A stretch of 64,000 bases of DNA from NCBI GenBank assembly GCA_017640605.1, contig JAEPQH010000017.1:17727-81726 (forward strand), in the 5' to 3' direction. The notes beneath the pieces were generated by a model. That model saw only the letters and a list, made by a program, of their open reading frames with translations. It was not told the origin of the DNA and made no database searches. The position numbers and the translations under genes are program-made. The stretch comes from Balneolaceae bacterium. Its GTDB lineage: Bacteria; Bacteroidota; Rhodothermia; Balneolales; Balneolaceae. How positions within the stretch are numbered: the first letter of the stretch is position 1; each line of letters starts with the position of its first letter. This document shows, one piece after another, positions 9,552 to 18,100 of this stretch.

Positions 9552-10343
9552 TCAAAGCCTCTCAATCAACCCAATTACCAGTTTCGCGAATTCGTCTTTT
9601 TTCAGCTCAGCGGCTTCTTTAACCTCGGCATGATCTAGTTTTTGATCGGTAACTCCGGCGGCGGCATTGGTTATAAGTGAAACGGCGATTGCTTTCACTC
9701 CTAATCTATAAGCTTCCATTAACTCTGGTGCGGTGCTCATTCCAACCGCATCGCCACCTAAACCGCGAAAGGCTCGGATCTCTGCTTTGGTTTCGTAATT
9801 AGGTCCTGTGACATATAAATAAGCACCTTTTTTAACCGGAACATCTGATTCTGTAGCAATAGCAATTACCTTTTTAGAATTGGCTTTCAAATCCTCATGC
9901 CAGCTGTCATTTTCGGCAATATCAATTTCTACATGCGGGTGCATGATTCGTTCAATCACCATCAAATCGCCCACACGAAAATCCAGATTGATTCCACCGG
10001 CAGCATTAGAGATGATGAGTTTATCTACTTCGAATGCTTTCGCAAGCTGAACAGGTACCACCGTTTTTGAAAATGGATATCCTTCATAAAAATGAAATCG
10101 ACCTGAGAACGCCATCACCTTTTTCCCTGAAACCTCGCCGATAATTAACGAACCCGAATGACCAACAACTGTGGATTGAGGAAAGCCCGGAATCTCAGAA
10201 TAAGGAATCACGGTAGATTGTTGAATATGAGTACCGAAATCACCCAAGCCTGAACCAAGAATAACTGCTGCATCCAATGTTGAGGCAACACCGTTTTGCA
10301 CCAGCCAATTTTTAATCTGTATAATTTCTTCAGGAATGCTCAT
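9552..10343 (-). CDS. punA: Purine nucleoside phosphorylase (class I, trimeric type)
   Basis: 263 residues, typical for the low-molecular-mass trimeric enzyme that splits inosine or guanosine with phosphate to base plus ribose 1-phosphate in purine salvage. Visible motifs are the phosphate-binding GSGLG (30-34), VVGHSG (59-64), GRFHFYEGY (81-89), ISNAAGG (111-117), GPNYET (180-185) and MSTAPE (202-207). The start ATG at 10343 lies 14 bases inside the upstream MBL gene, so the two are probably coupled. The enzyme is cytosolic. Nothing looks truncated or unusual. Confidence 0.95.
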   Translation of the reverse strand: MSIPEEIIQIKNWLVQNGVASTLDAAVILGSGLGDFGTHIQQSTVIPYSEIPGFPQSTVVGHSGSLIIGEVSGKKVMAFSGRFHFYEGYPFSKTVVPVQLAKAFEVDKLIISNAAGGINLDFRVGDLMVIERIMHPHVEIDIAENDSWHEDLKANSKKVIAIATESDVPVKKGAYLYVTGPNYETKAEIRAFRGLGGDAVGMSTAPELMEAYRLGVKAIAVSLITNAAAGVTDQKLDHAEVKEAAELKKDEFAKLVIGLIERL

Positions 10344-11088
10344 AGTCTGTTATCGGCTCGGTAATGTACCCTGTTTTATCCTCGTGTCCGGTAATTTTTA
10401 CTATAGGATGATAATCATCATGATATCCTAAAATCCAATACTCGTTTTTATAGGCAAATCGAGTTAAGCGTTCGCGTTGCGACTGACTCACTTCCGGCTC
10501 AAAATCATACTTTGCAGCGAACTTTCTGTTAATCTGATTACGAGTAGCAATTACATCACCGGCTTTCATGTATTTGTTTTCGCCGTCATCATAAAAAAGA
10601 GCGAGATGATGTTTAGTATGCCCACCAATCGTTTCGATGTGAATTTCAGGATAGGGATTGTCCACTTCATCCATCAGGTGAAAATCTGCTTTAGCATCCA
10701 AAAAAGCGATAAACTCCGTTTTTTCTTCGTCGTAGTATTCTTCCTTATTTCGTACCTCTTCCCAATCAGCACGGGATGCCCAAATTTTAGCCTCAGGAAA
10801 AGTTAACTCCCAAAAACCATGCTCGCGATGCGCCAGTCCTCCAATATGATCGTAATGAAGATGACTTAAAAAAATGTCTGTGATTTCGTAATCCTGCAAA
10901 TCATACCTTTCTAGATTTTCGCGCATGATTTTAGGACCTGTATCTTCACCAAACTCACCAATGCCCGCATCAAACAGAATTTTTTTATCCGGAGTATTGA
11001 TCAAAAAAGGATTAAGAGAAATCTTAAGCGAAGCTCTGTTCGGGCGTCCATCTCTCGGAATTCGTATAAACTTCTTATCCAATCCCAC
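10330..11088 (-). CDS. MBL-fold metallohydrolase (start uncertain)
   Basis: Metallo-beta-lactamase fold with the HLHYDH motif (residues 76-81 from the GTG at 11088), a further His in GGHTKHH, Asp in KAGDVI and a terminal GYHDD, so a two-metal hydrolase site looks complete. The substrate is unknown; lactonase- and ribonuclease-like members share these features. The frame continues upstream of the GTG without a stop to 11157 and encodes VAALYEGTFSVGLDKKF, the expected beginning of such proteins. The true start is therefore probably upstream, yet no ATG, GTG or TTG is present there (a CTG at 11137-11139 is the best candidate). The upstream stretch runs into the octad array, suggesting the repeat replaced the native 5' end. 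It overlaps punA by 14 bases. Confidence 0.85.
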   Translation of the reverse strand: MGLDKKFIRIPRDGRPNRASLKISLNPFLINTPDKKILFDAGIGEFGEDTGPKIMRENLERYDLQDYEITDIFLSHLHYDHIGGLAHREHGFWELTFPEAKIWASRADWEEVRNKEEYYDEEKTEFIAFLDAKADFHLMDEVDNPYPEIHIETIGGHTKHHLALFYDDGENKYMKAGDVIATRNQINRKFAAKYDFEPEVSQSQRERLTRFAYKNEYWILGYHDDYHPIVKITGHEDKTGYITEPITDYEHS

Positions 11089-11136
11089 CGAGAAAGTGCC
11101 TTCGTATAATGCTGCTACGTATGTTTGTTTAGTTTT

Positions 11137-11216
11137 CAGAGTTACAGAGTTACAGAGTTACAGAGTTATCAACTGCGCTCAATGAGCTTCGTTGATTGAA
11201 ACAGAGTTACAGAGTT
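11137..11216. repeat. Octad tandem array (CAGAGTTA), interrupted by a palindromic insert
   Basis: Four perfect 8-base copies of CAGAGTTA occupy 11137-11168. A 32-base palindromic insert (11168-11199, ATCAACT...TTGAT) follows, then about two more copies (11202-11216). The last units overlap the natural 3' end of the broken four-helix-bundle gene and supply its TAA stop. This array is the left arm facing the inverted octad array at 11568-11623, whose units read CAAAGTGA or CAGTGTTA on the other strand. Confidence 0.85.
11168..11199 (-). repeat. Dispersed palindromic insert (ATCAAC...GTTGAT), copy 1
   Basis: On the minus strand this reads TCAATCAACGAAGCT followed by CATTGAGCGC and AGTTGAT. A second copy in the opposite orientation is at 61918-61947; they share the first 15 bases, the central GCG and the final AGTTGAT. 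The outer ATCAAC and GTTGAT pair to form a hairpin. Both copies split a 7/8-base tandem array, which suggests a preferred target or a shared origin with the arrays. Confidence 0.6.
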
Positions 11217-11563
11217 CGCATGAAGCTGCTCATCATGCGTTCAATTTCACGAGAATATTCATAAAGCTCGTTAAAGGTCGATTCATCCAGTTATCCAAGT
11301 CTTGTTGTTAGTTCAATTTCAGTTTGTAATTCAAATAATGAGCCCATCGAAATATTTAAAAATCGTTTAAAATCCCCATTTGATCTTCTTCCATAACCTT
11401 CAGCTATATTAGCAGGAACTGAGACAGCCGCTCTTCGGGCTTGTGAGGTAAGACCAAATTTTTCAGAATCAGGAAAGTGATTAGTTGAAGAATAAATCAT
11501 AGATACAAAATCCATAGACTTCTGCCATATTTGTAAATCTCGGTGTGTTTTTACGCTTCCCAT
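11207..11563 (-). pseudogene. Four-helix-bundle protein (TIGR02436/S23 type), interrupted by an in-frame stop
   Basis: The first 90 codons encode a typical four-helix-bundle protein of the 23S rRNA intervening-sequence family (DLQIWQKSM, FGLTSQARRAAVSVPANIAEGYGR). A TAA at 11291-11293 then ends the frame after TTRLG. Reading past it, the same frame continues 28 codons with the expected family tail (LDESTFNELYEY, REIERMM) to a TAA at 11207-11209 inside the octad array. One base change from a tyrosine codon would explain the break, since LGY is common at this spot. It is either a recent nonsense mutation, a tolerated 90-residue truncation, or a sequencing error. The gene lies between two inverted octad arrays. 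Confidence 0.8.
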
Positions 11564-11567
11564 TCTA

Positions 11568-11623
11568 TGTCACTTTGAATCTTTGTCACTTTGTAACACT
11601 GTCACTTTGAATCTTTATCACTT
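11568..11623. repeat. Octad tandem array (TGTCACTT/TGAATCTT), right arm
   Basis: Seven 8-base units in strict phase: TGTCACTT, TGAATCTT, TGTCACTT, TGTAACAC, TGTCACTT, TGAATCTT, TATCACTT. Read on the minus strand and rotated, they become CAAAGTGA, CAAAGATT and CAGTGTTA, matching the CAGAGTTA units at 11137 but inverted. The array begins 5 bases upstream of the four-helix-bundle start and overlaps the 3' end of phoH, encoding its last residues (SDKDSK) and stop. Confidence 0.85.
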
Positions 11624-12630
11624 TTCTCTCTCATCTCCTCTCTCTTCGCATCATGCACTTCATAGGCGTTGATGATGTCTTTTACCAAGCGATGACGCAC
11701 TACATCTTTTTCATCGAGATATACAAAGTCGATGCCCTCCACATCTTTCAATATTTGTTGGATGGAGATCAGTCCCGATTGATGCTTTCTCGGTAAATCG
11801 GTTTGAGTCACATCGCCGGTAATAATCGCACGACTATTAAACCCAATACGAGTCAAAAACATCTTCATTTGAGTGTTCGTAGCGTTTTGCGCTTCATCCA
11901 AAATCACAAATGCGTTATTTAGTGTACGCCCTCGCATATATGCCAGAGGTGCAATCTCAATTACATTCTTTTGAAGATGCAGGTTCAACTTATCCTGATC
12001 AATCATGTCTTCCAGTGCATCATACAAAGGACGCAAATACGGATCGATTTTTTCTTTTAAATCTCCCGGAAGAAACCCGAGGTTTTCACCGGCTTCAACC
12101 GCAGGTCGTGCAAGGATAATTTTCTCAACCCGGCGTTCTTTCAATGCTTTTACTGCCAACGCTACGGATGTATAAGTTTTTCCCGTTCCTGCCGGACCAA
12201 TGGCAAATACGATATCATGTTTGGCTGATGATTTGTAAATCTGTTTTTGCCCGGGAGTTTTCGCAAGAACTGCTTGTCCTTTGTGCGTGTAAAGAATCAG
12301 TTCGCCATCACCAATATCGATAGGTTCTACCGTGCGCGACATCTGCCCGGATTTCAAAGTGATGAGCGTGTTTACATCGTCTTTGGTGATTTTATTCTTA
12401 CGAGAGACAATTTCAATCATCCCGGTAATTACTTCTTTCAGAATAGCAACTTCCTGAGAAGGTCCGGTGAGTTTTACTCGTTCTCCACGTATGTTGATGT
12501 TGGTTTCGGGAAAAGCATCATCTAAAACCCGTAACTGTTGATCTTGAAGCCCAAATAAAGTGATGGGGTCTACGCCCGTGAGCTCAATTTTTTGTTCTAG
12601 TAAAGTTCTTGCGTCTTCGATTTCGATAAT
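11602..12630 (-). CDS. phoH: PhoH family ATPase with a non-AUG start
   Basis: PhoH-like P-loop ATPase of about 342 residues: an N-terminal KH-like region, Walker A GPAGTGKT (about 145-152) and Walker B LDEAQN (about 244-249), with the family signatures RPAVEAGE and GDLKEKIDPY. Relatives act with YbeY-type RNases in RNA metabolism. The first ATG in frame (12420) would delete the N-terminal domain, although 70 well-conserved codons precede it (ITLFGLQDQQLRVLDD, NIRGERVKLTG). Upstream there is no ATG, GTG or TTG before the TAA at 12634-12636; only ATA (12633), ATT (12630) and ATC (12627) remain. ATT at 12630 lies 8 bases after an AAGG and is the chosen start. A lost start codon or sequence error is the alternative. 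The 3' end lies inside an octad array. Confidence 0.88.
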   Translation of the reverse strand: MIEIEDARTLLEQKIELTGVDPITLFGLQDQQLRVLDDAFPETNINIRGERVKLTGPSQEVAILKEVITGMIEIVSRKNKITKDDVNTLITLKSGQMSRTVEPIDIGDGELILYTHKGQAVLAKTPGQKQIYKSSAKHDIVFAIGPAGTGKTYTSVALAVKALKERRVEKIILARPAVEAGENLGFLPGDLKEKIDPYLRPLYDALEDMIDQDKLNLHLQKNVIEIAPLAYMRGRTLNNAFVILDEAQNATNTQMKMFLTRIGFNSRAIITGDVTQTDLPRKHQSGLISIQQILKDVEGIDFVYLDEKDVVRHRLVKDIINAYEVHDAKREEMREKSDKDSK

Positions 12631-12654
12631 TATTTAAACCTTAGATTATTTTTC

Positions 12655-13320
12655 TTAAATCAATGCAGATAACTCTTGTACTCGGGCAGTAATGTCCTGT
12701 GCTTTAAATACACTGCTCCCTGCCACTAAAACATCCGCTCCTGCTTCTTTTACAGCAGCAATATTTTTAAGATTCACACCACCATCAACTTGAATAAGAA
12801 ATCCGTGTTCGCCGGTTTCACGTAAATCAACCAATTCCTGCAATCGTTGATAGGTTTGTTCAATAAAACTTTGTCCGCCAAAACCCGGATTCACACTCAT
12901 TAAAACAACCATATCTACATCAGCAAGTATGGGCTCAATATTGTACAAAGAAGTTGCCGGATTAACAGCAACACCACTCATTATGCCATGGCTTTTAATC
13001 TTTTGTAATGAGCGATGTAAATGCGGACAAGCTTCATAGTGAACTGAAATCAGATCGGCTCCTGCATCTACAAACTCATCAACATAAAAATCAGGATTTT
13101 CGATCATTAGGTGCACATCAATAAAAGCACTATCAGATATTTTAGAAACCTGTTTTACTATTCCCGGGCCGTAACTGATATTCGGTACAAAATGCCCGTC
13201 CATAATATCGCAATGAATCCATTGGGTGCCCCCTTTAATTGCTTGTTCAATATCAGATTGCAGCGTAAGAAAGTTTGCTGCAAGGATGGAGGGAGCCAAA
13301 ATTGGCAGATTAAAATTCAT
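12655..13320 (-). CDS. rpe: Ribulose-phosphate 3-epimerase
   Basis: 221 residues, a complete TIM-barrel epimerase interconverting ribulose 5-phosphate and xylulose 5-phosphate in the pentose phosphate pathway. Hallmarks are APSILAANFLTL at the N terminus, the catalytic/metal motif HCDIMDGHFVPN (about 33-44), a second-metal His in IDVHLMIEN, and SVNPGFGGQSF, with the C-terminal phosphate site VDGGV and VAGSSVF. The ATG at 13320 is 4 bases downstream of the PASTA gene stop, so both are in one transcript. The enzyme is cytosolic. Confidence 0.96.
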   Translation of the reverse strand: MNFNLPILAPSILAANFLTLQSDIEQAIKGGTQWIHCDIMDGHFVPNISYGPGIVKQVSKISDSAFIDVHLMIENPDFYVDEFVDAGADLISVHYEACPHLHRSLQKIKSHGIMSGVAVNPATSLYNIEPILADVDMVVLMSVNPGFGGQSFIEQTYQRLQELVDLRETGEHGFLIQVDGGVNLKNIAAVKEAGADVLVAGSSVFKAQDITARVQELSALI

Positions 13321-13324
13321 GAAT

Positions 13325-14146
13325 TTATTCGGGTTGATTGTCGGGAGTTTGGTTGTTATTTCCTGTAGAATCAGTGATGATTACTCCGCCTTCAATCTCT
13401 TCGGTAACATCGAATCGCTCTGAGATTACCAACGTGAGGGTTTCGCCTTCAACTAATGTGCTTACTTTTGGGGTGTAATCAAGAACAACATTCGGCGCTA
13501 TTTCTTTTACAGGTTGAAAACGGATTTCACCAACTCGTAAACCGGCTTCTCTGATTTTCAACTGCGCATCAGGTAATCGTAAGCCTACGATTTCCGGAAT
13601 TTCTACGACTTTATCTCCAAGTCCATCACTTACTACTAGATCAATGGTTGTTCCACGATCTACAATACTGCCTTCGTTTACACTTTGGCGAAGTACCACA
13701 TTTTTAAATCGAGACGATTCGTAGCTGATAGAACCAACGCCTAGCCCATAATTTTGTAGTTGAACTTGTGCATTTCGTAACGAAAGGTTTACCACATTTG
13801 GAACTTCAACTGTTGGTCGTACTGCAGCATTAACCGTGAGATACACTTTTCGATTTGGCTTTACTAAAATGGATGCAGAAGGCGTTTGATCAATCACATA
13901 ATTCGCTGGAAATGCAGAATTAGCCCGCCGATCAGCAACTTCAAATCGAAGGCCAATACTCGTTAACATTTCTTCGGCTTCTTCCAGAGAAACGCGTGTT
14001 ACGTCGGGCACAGTTACACCTTCGTTATACTTGGTATATTCCGGCATTATTACTTTATCGACGGCAAGCAATGTAATTGAGCCAATGGCGATAAATGAGA
14101 ATATTATGATGTATAAATATTTGTTGGTAAGAATTGCTTTCAGCAT
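13325..14146 (-). CDS. Membrane-anchored PASTA-domain protein
   Basis: 273 residues: a short cytoplasmic N terminus, one membrane helix (about 11-30, YIIIFSFIAIGSI) and three consecutive PASTA domains (about 40-108, 112-180 and 182-250; each starts with a PDV/PNV/PEI motif and alternates VSxGxxxx-type strands), then an acidic Asn/Gln-rich tail. PASTA domains bind peptidoglycan fragments or beta-lactams. There is no kinase or penicillin-binding domain attached, so it may be a wall-sensing or scaffolding protein in the periplasm. It lies directly upstream of rpe on the same strand. Confidence 0.88.
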   Translation of the reverse strand: MLKAILTNKYLYIIIFSFIAIGSITLLAVDKVIMPEYTKYNEGVTVPDVTRVSLEEAEEMLTSIGLRFEVADRRANSAFPANYVIDQTPSASILVKPNRKVYLTVNAAVRPTVEVPNVVNLSLRNAQVQLQNYGLGVGSISYESSRFKNVVLRQSVNEGSIVDRGTTIDLVVSDGLGDKVVEIPEIVGLRLPDAQLKIREAGLRVGEIRFQPVKEIAPNVVLDYTPKVSTLVEGETLTLVISERFDVTEEIEGGVIITDSTGNNNQTPDNQPE

Positions 14147-14176
14147 GGTGGTAAAAATACGAGAAGATCGTTGCTA

Positions 14177-15175
14177 TTAAAAGTGCCAGATCAACGATAC
14201 GGATTCTTCACCCAGCATGGTTGCCTGGGTTTCGATGCGGCTGTTTTTAAGCTTCACAGTGAAGAATGCATCGAAGGCTGATACCACGTGGTTTACCAAT
14301 AAAAACTTGAGGATGTTCCCTGCCTGACGGTAATTATTATTGAACTCTTCAGCGCGGTTTCTACCTTCCACAAAATCAGCCGTAATCATGTTTGGATCCC
14401 ATGTATACTGATATTGATGCGCATCACCTTCCGCTATTCGACGAGCGTGGAAATCTTGCCACCCAGAGCTGAATTGATAATATTTACTCATCAATTCGTA
14501 GTATTGCTGTGACCCATAATCCTGAACCACATGAGAGAATTCACTGCAAATATTAGCGGCAATAGTAGCACATCGTTGTGGGCTGTTATGAACGAATCGC
14601 GTCTCAACCTCAACGGTTCGTAGCGTTGTAAGATTTACCTTTCTCCAGTCGTTGGTTGTGTTGGTGTAATCCGGATTTTGATCAGCTGGATTTAGTTGAG
14701 CGAGCTGGGCTTCTAATTGTTGATACCCGTTTTCGAGTCCATTCGCCGCGGAATAGTCAACTAACCATTGAGCATAAGCTAATACGCTCCAATTTTGATT
14801 TGCATACCGTTCGTAGGCTTGCTCATTTCTATTGGCTGTCGCATTTCGTTCAAAATAATAAGCTACACTTAAGGCTTCGGCAATGAAGTACACAGCCGCC
14901 CGTCCCCATTTACCATTCATAGCTTGACCAGAGCCCGGTAGGATAGCAGAGGATAACATGGCTACACCGGGTTTGGCTTGAGCATACGTAAACACATTGG
15001 TACTGTTTGAACTTTGCAGAGCCTGATTTGGAAGAAAAGAAACTGGTAACTCCGATTTTTTCGTAGCTGATTGCTCCTCAACAAATAATGCATTCTGAAA
15101 AGCTGATTTAACCGGCTGAGCTTGGGCGATGGTGCAAATAACCATCAAAAGAATAAGAGTTAGGAAAAATCTCAT
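14177..15175 (-). CDS. Secreted/membrane protein, DUF5683-like
   Basis: 332 residues with an N-terminal signal peptide (cleavage after IAQAQ). A hydrophobic segment with the pattern SSAILPGSGQAMNGKWG followed by YFIAEALSVAYYF resembles the PGxGQxxNxxxxK motif of DUF5683-type envelope proteins. A helical middle region and a second hydrophobic patch near the C terminus (ILKFLLVNHVVSAFDAFF) follow. The function is unknown. Its ATG overlaps the stop of the upstream barrel protein gene by 4 bases, so it is translated from the same message and may be a partner of that large outer-membrane protein. Confidence 0.75.
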   Translation of the reverse strand: MRFFLTLILLMVICTIAQAQPVKSAFQNALFVEEQSATKKSELPVSFLPNQALQSSNSTNVFTYAQAKPGVAMLSSAILPGSGQAMNGKWGRAAVYFIAEALSVAYYFERNATANRNEQAYERYANQNWSVLAYAQWLVDYSAANGLENGYQQLEAQLAQLNPADQNPDYTNTTNDWRKVNLTTLRTVEVETRFVHNSPQRCATIAANICSEFSHVVQDYGSQQYYELMSKYYQFSSGWQDFHARRIAEGDAHQYQYTWDPNMITADFVEGRNRAEEFNNNYRQAGNILKFLLVNHVVSAFDAFFTVKLKNSRIETQATMLGEESVSLIWHF

Positions 15176-18100
15176 AGCAGTTCAAAGTCAAAAGTTAATC
15201 CAAAATGGAAGAGAATTTCACCACCATATTTAACGCGATTACTTTGAGTTCCTGTTTGGAAGGCATCCGGCAGGGTAACGTTAAACTCATTGAATCCATA
15301 ACTTGCACTCATGAAAAATTTGAGCGGGAATAAATAGTAGCCACTTGAAGCCAATCGAAGCTCGGCTCCAATTCCACTTTTAAGATTGTTTCCTGTGCTA
15401 AGTCTATCAGCGGTATCAGATCCTGCACTGTTTCCCAAGAACCAACCATTTCCGGTTTCAAAAAAGAAGCGGGCATACATTTTATCGAACATGTATGGAC
15501 CAACTTGTGTGTTGATGTTTTTGAATACAGGCATAAACCAGCTCAAACTTGTAAACGCAGTGGTATTTCCGGCGATGGCAAAAAACGGATAACTACGCAT
15601 TCCTAAAAATCCGCCCACATAGTCGGTGTAAAAGGTGTCTTTCGGATCATTGAAGTAAGTAAATCCACGAACCCGAGCTTGAAAGGCCTGATCACCAAAG
15701 GTTTTGAATCCATAACGAACATGCAGTTCGGTACTGTGATTTCGCGAGGTTTTAAAAATAGGCACCAGCGCTCCATCTTTGATCTGATATTCTTCGAGCA
15801 ATTTCGAAGGTTGGTATTGATACCGCATATATCCTTTTAACCCAATTGGGGCGATATCTGCATCCACGGTGTAGGTGTAATAATTGAAAGTATATGCAGC
15901 TGAGAGCGTTGTGGCTTTAAAATATTCAGAAGAAGATCCACTGATAAACGCCTGTAATTCTCTCGAGAAAAAGTTATCCGTTTGTACTTGATAGGGAGAA
16001 TAGCCAATTCCCAACTCAAGCAAACTACGCCTACTTAATTTCGAACGTAGAAATAAATTAGCTTCCCAAACTTCATAGCCAATATCCACATTGGTGGTAT
16101 CAGGAAGGCAGGAAGTACATGGAAATTCTTCGATGGAAAGTCCATCATCTACATTCCGATGCAGGTTAAATACTTCGAACGAAACTGTAGGTGACCAGCT
16201 TTTTTTGATAAATGGAAGTCCACGATATTCTGCCTGGAAAAATATGTCGCGATCGAGAGAGAAAATTCGGCTTGGGGAGAAAAAATCGGCAATTCCATCA
16301 GCGGGAGATGAGGTTAATCCAAGCATCACCCCACCAAACAGAGAAAGTTTGTCGATGGCATCGCGGTTTGCGAAATAAACACCCGGTTTCATATCCCTTA
16401 GTAGATTCTCGCCTAATTTACCAAACTCACCTTGCCGTAAAAGTGCGCCGTTCGAACCATTCAACTTCGTGTAATTATCGAATCGGAGCACCGGAAAGAA
16501 CGAGTAATCGAGAAAAGTATCTTCATATTCCCGGTATTGGCGTTCGTTTGAAGCGTTTAACGTTTCCAGATCGAAAGTATAAGTTCCGGTATCGGCAATG
16601 GCTTCAGCAGTTTCACCAAAGGCGTCGATGTCTTTGTCGTTAAAATCATTTAGAGTGATTTCTGTATCTCCAATTCGGCCACCGATTCGCTTTGGTGGGA
16701 AAAATGCAGGGAGTTGAGACTCAACCAGAGCACGTTTCTTTATTTTGTAACCGTCTTTCTCATATTCTGAAAAGAATAGCGTGTCGCCAAAAGCAAAAGG
16801 CATAAATGCGCCACCAAGAACATTGGTTAACTGCTTGTTCTCTTGGTTGATGAGATTTCTTCGGTAGATATTAAATCGGCCGTTATGACTAGCTGAGTAA
16901 TACAATTGCATTCCATCCTCAGAAATAAATGGATCTCGATAATCGGTGTATACATCATCCAAAACGGGGGTAATTCGCTTTGTATCGAGATTAATTTTAC
17001 GAATACTTCGCTGACCTAAATCGGCATAGGAGAAATAAATCTCGCGGCCATTTGGATGCCAAACCGGTGAGTAAATGGTTTCTGCATCCTGATAATCGGT
17101 GAGTTTAGTTTGCTGTTCTGCACTATCGGGATGGAATACCACTAAATTTTGTGTGCCGGCTTCGTATTCAATGGCTACGATATTTCCATTTGGTCCCCAA
17201 GCAGGAGATTGCAATCGCGCAGAATGGGTTAATCGTTTGTTTTCTTTGGTTGAAATATCATATATAAACAAATCGCGGTACGATTCTCCAAACTGATTTT
17301 TCTTGTTAACCGAATACACAATTTGATCACCATCAGGAGAAAACGAGAAGGAGGTAGCAATAAATGGAATGGCAGGTTTTACTGATAAATGTTGTTCATG
17401 ATCATGATGATGTGCGTCGGGATCAATTTCTTCCACTTTATTAATGCTGGAAGTATCACCTTGTTCAACGATGTACAAAGAAGCGAGGGAGAAGTCGCGC
17501 CCTTTATTCGATAGATAAGCTAATCGAGAACCATCCCTACTAAGTTTTGGGTAGAAATTGAAAAAACCGCTTGGTTCCACATAGTCAGAGTTGGATAAGA
17601 TTACACCGTTAAATTCTGCTTCGTATTCAGCTCGCCGTTCAGCAATCCAATCCTCGAATACTTCATTACCAGGTATTCCGGTAGACATTTCGATGGCTTC
17701 TTCGACAGTAAACACGTTTTTTTCACCCAGATTTTCTGAGATTTTTCGGAGCACATCATCCCCAAAACGTTCTGCCAAATAAATCACAAAAGCAAAGCCC
17801 TGATTGTAAACCGTTTCACGCTCGATGCTGGTTTTAGAGCTAAAAGTGCCCATTTCTTTAAGTGAAAAATAAGTATCAGACATAATTCGGGTTCGCAGAA
17901 TCATGTCGCGGTGGGCATCCCATCTATCATATTTAATATCTTTGGTTTGATATTGAGCCGTTCCTTCGGCGAGCCAAGCGGGGACATTAATCGATGCAAA
18001 AGGCATGGAAATAATGCCATTAGGGAAACCATAAAGTACATCAGGTCGACGAACTTTTTCGTACGAAAGCCACTGAAGATAAAGCACAGGAACTTTACGC

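Noticed and set aside
11137..11216. CRISPR array
   Set aside because: Units of 7-8 bases are contiguous, with no spacers and no cas genes.
11207..11563. Avd protein of a diversity-generating retroelement
   Set aside because: The fold is similar, but no reverse transcriptase, template repeat or variable repeat is in the window.
16212..16643. 143-codon frame antisense to the large barrel protein gene
   Set aside because: Low-quality composition, no start context, no family similarity; a shadow of the real gene.
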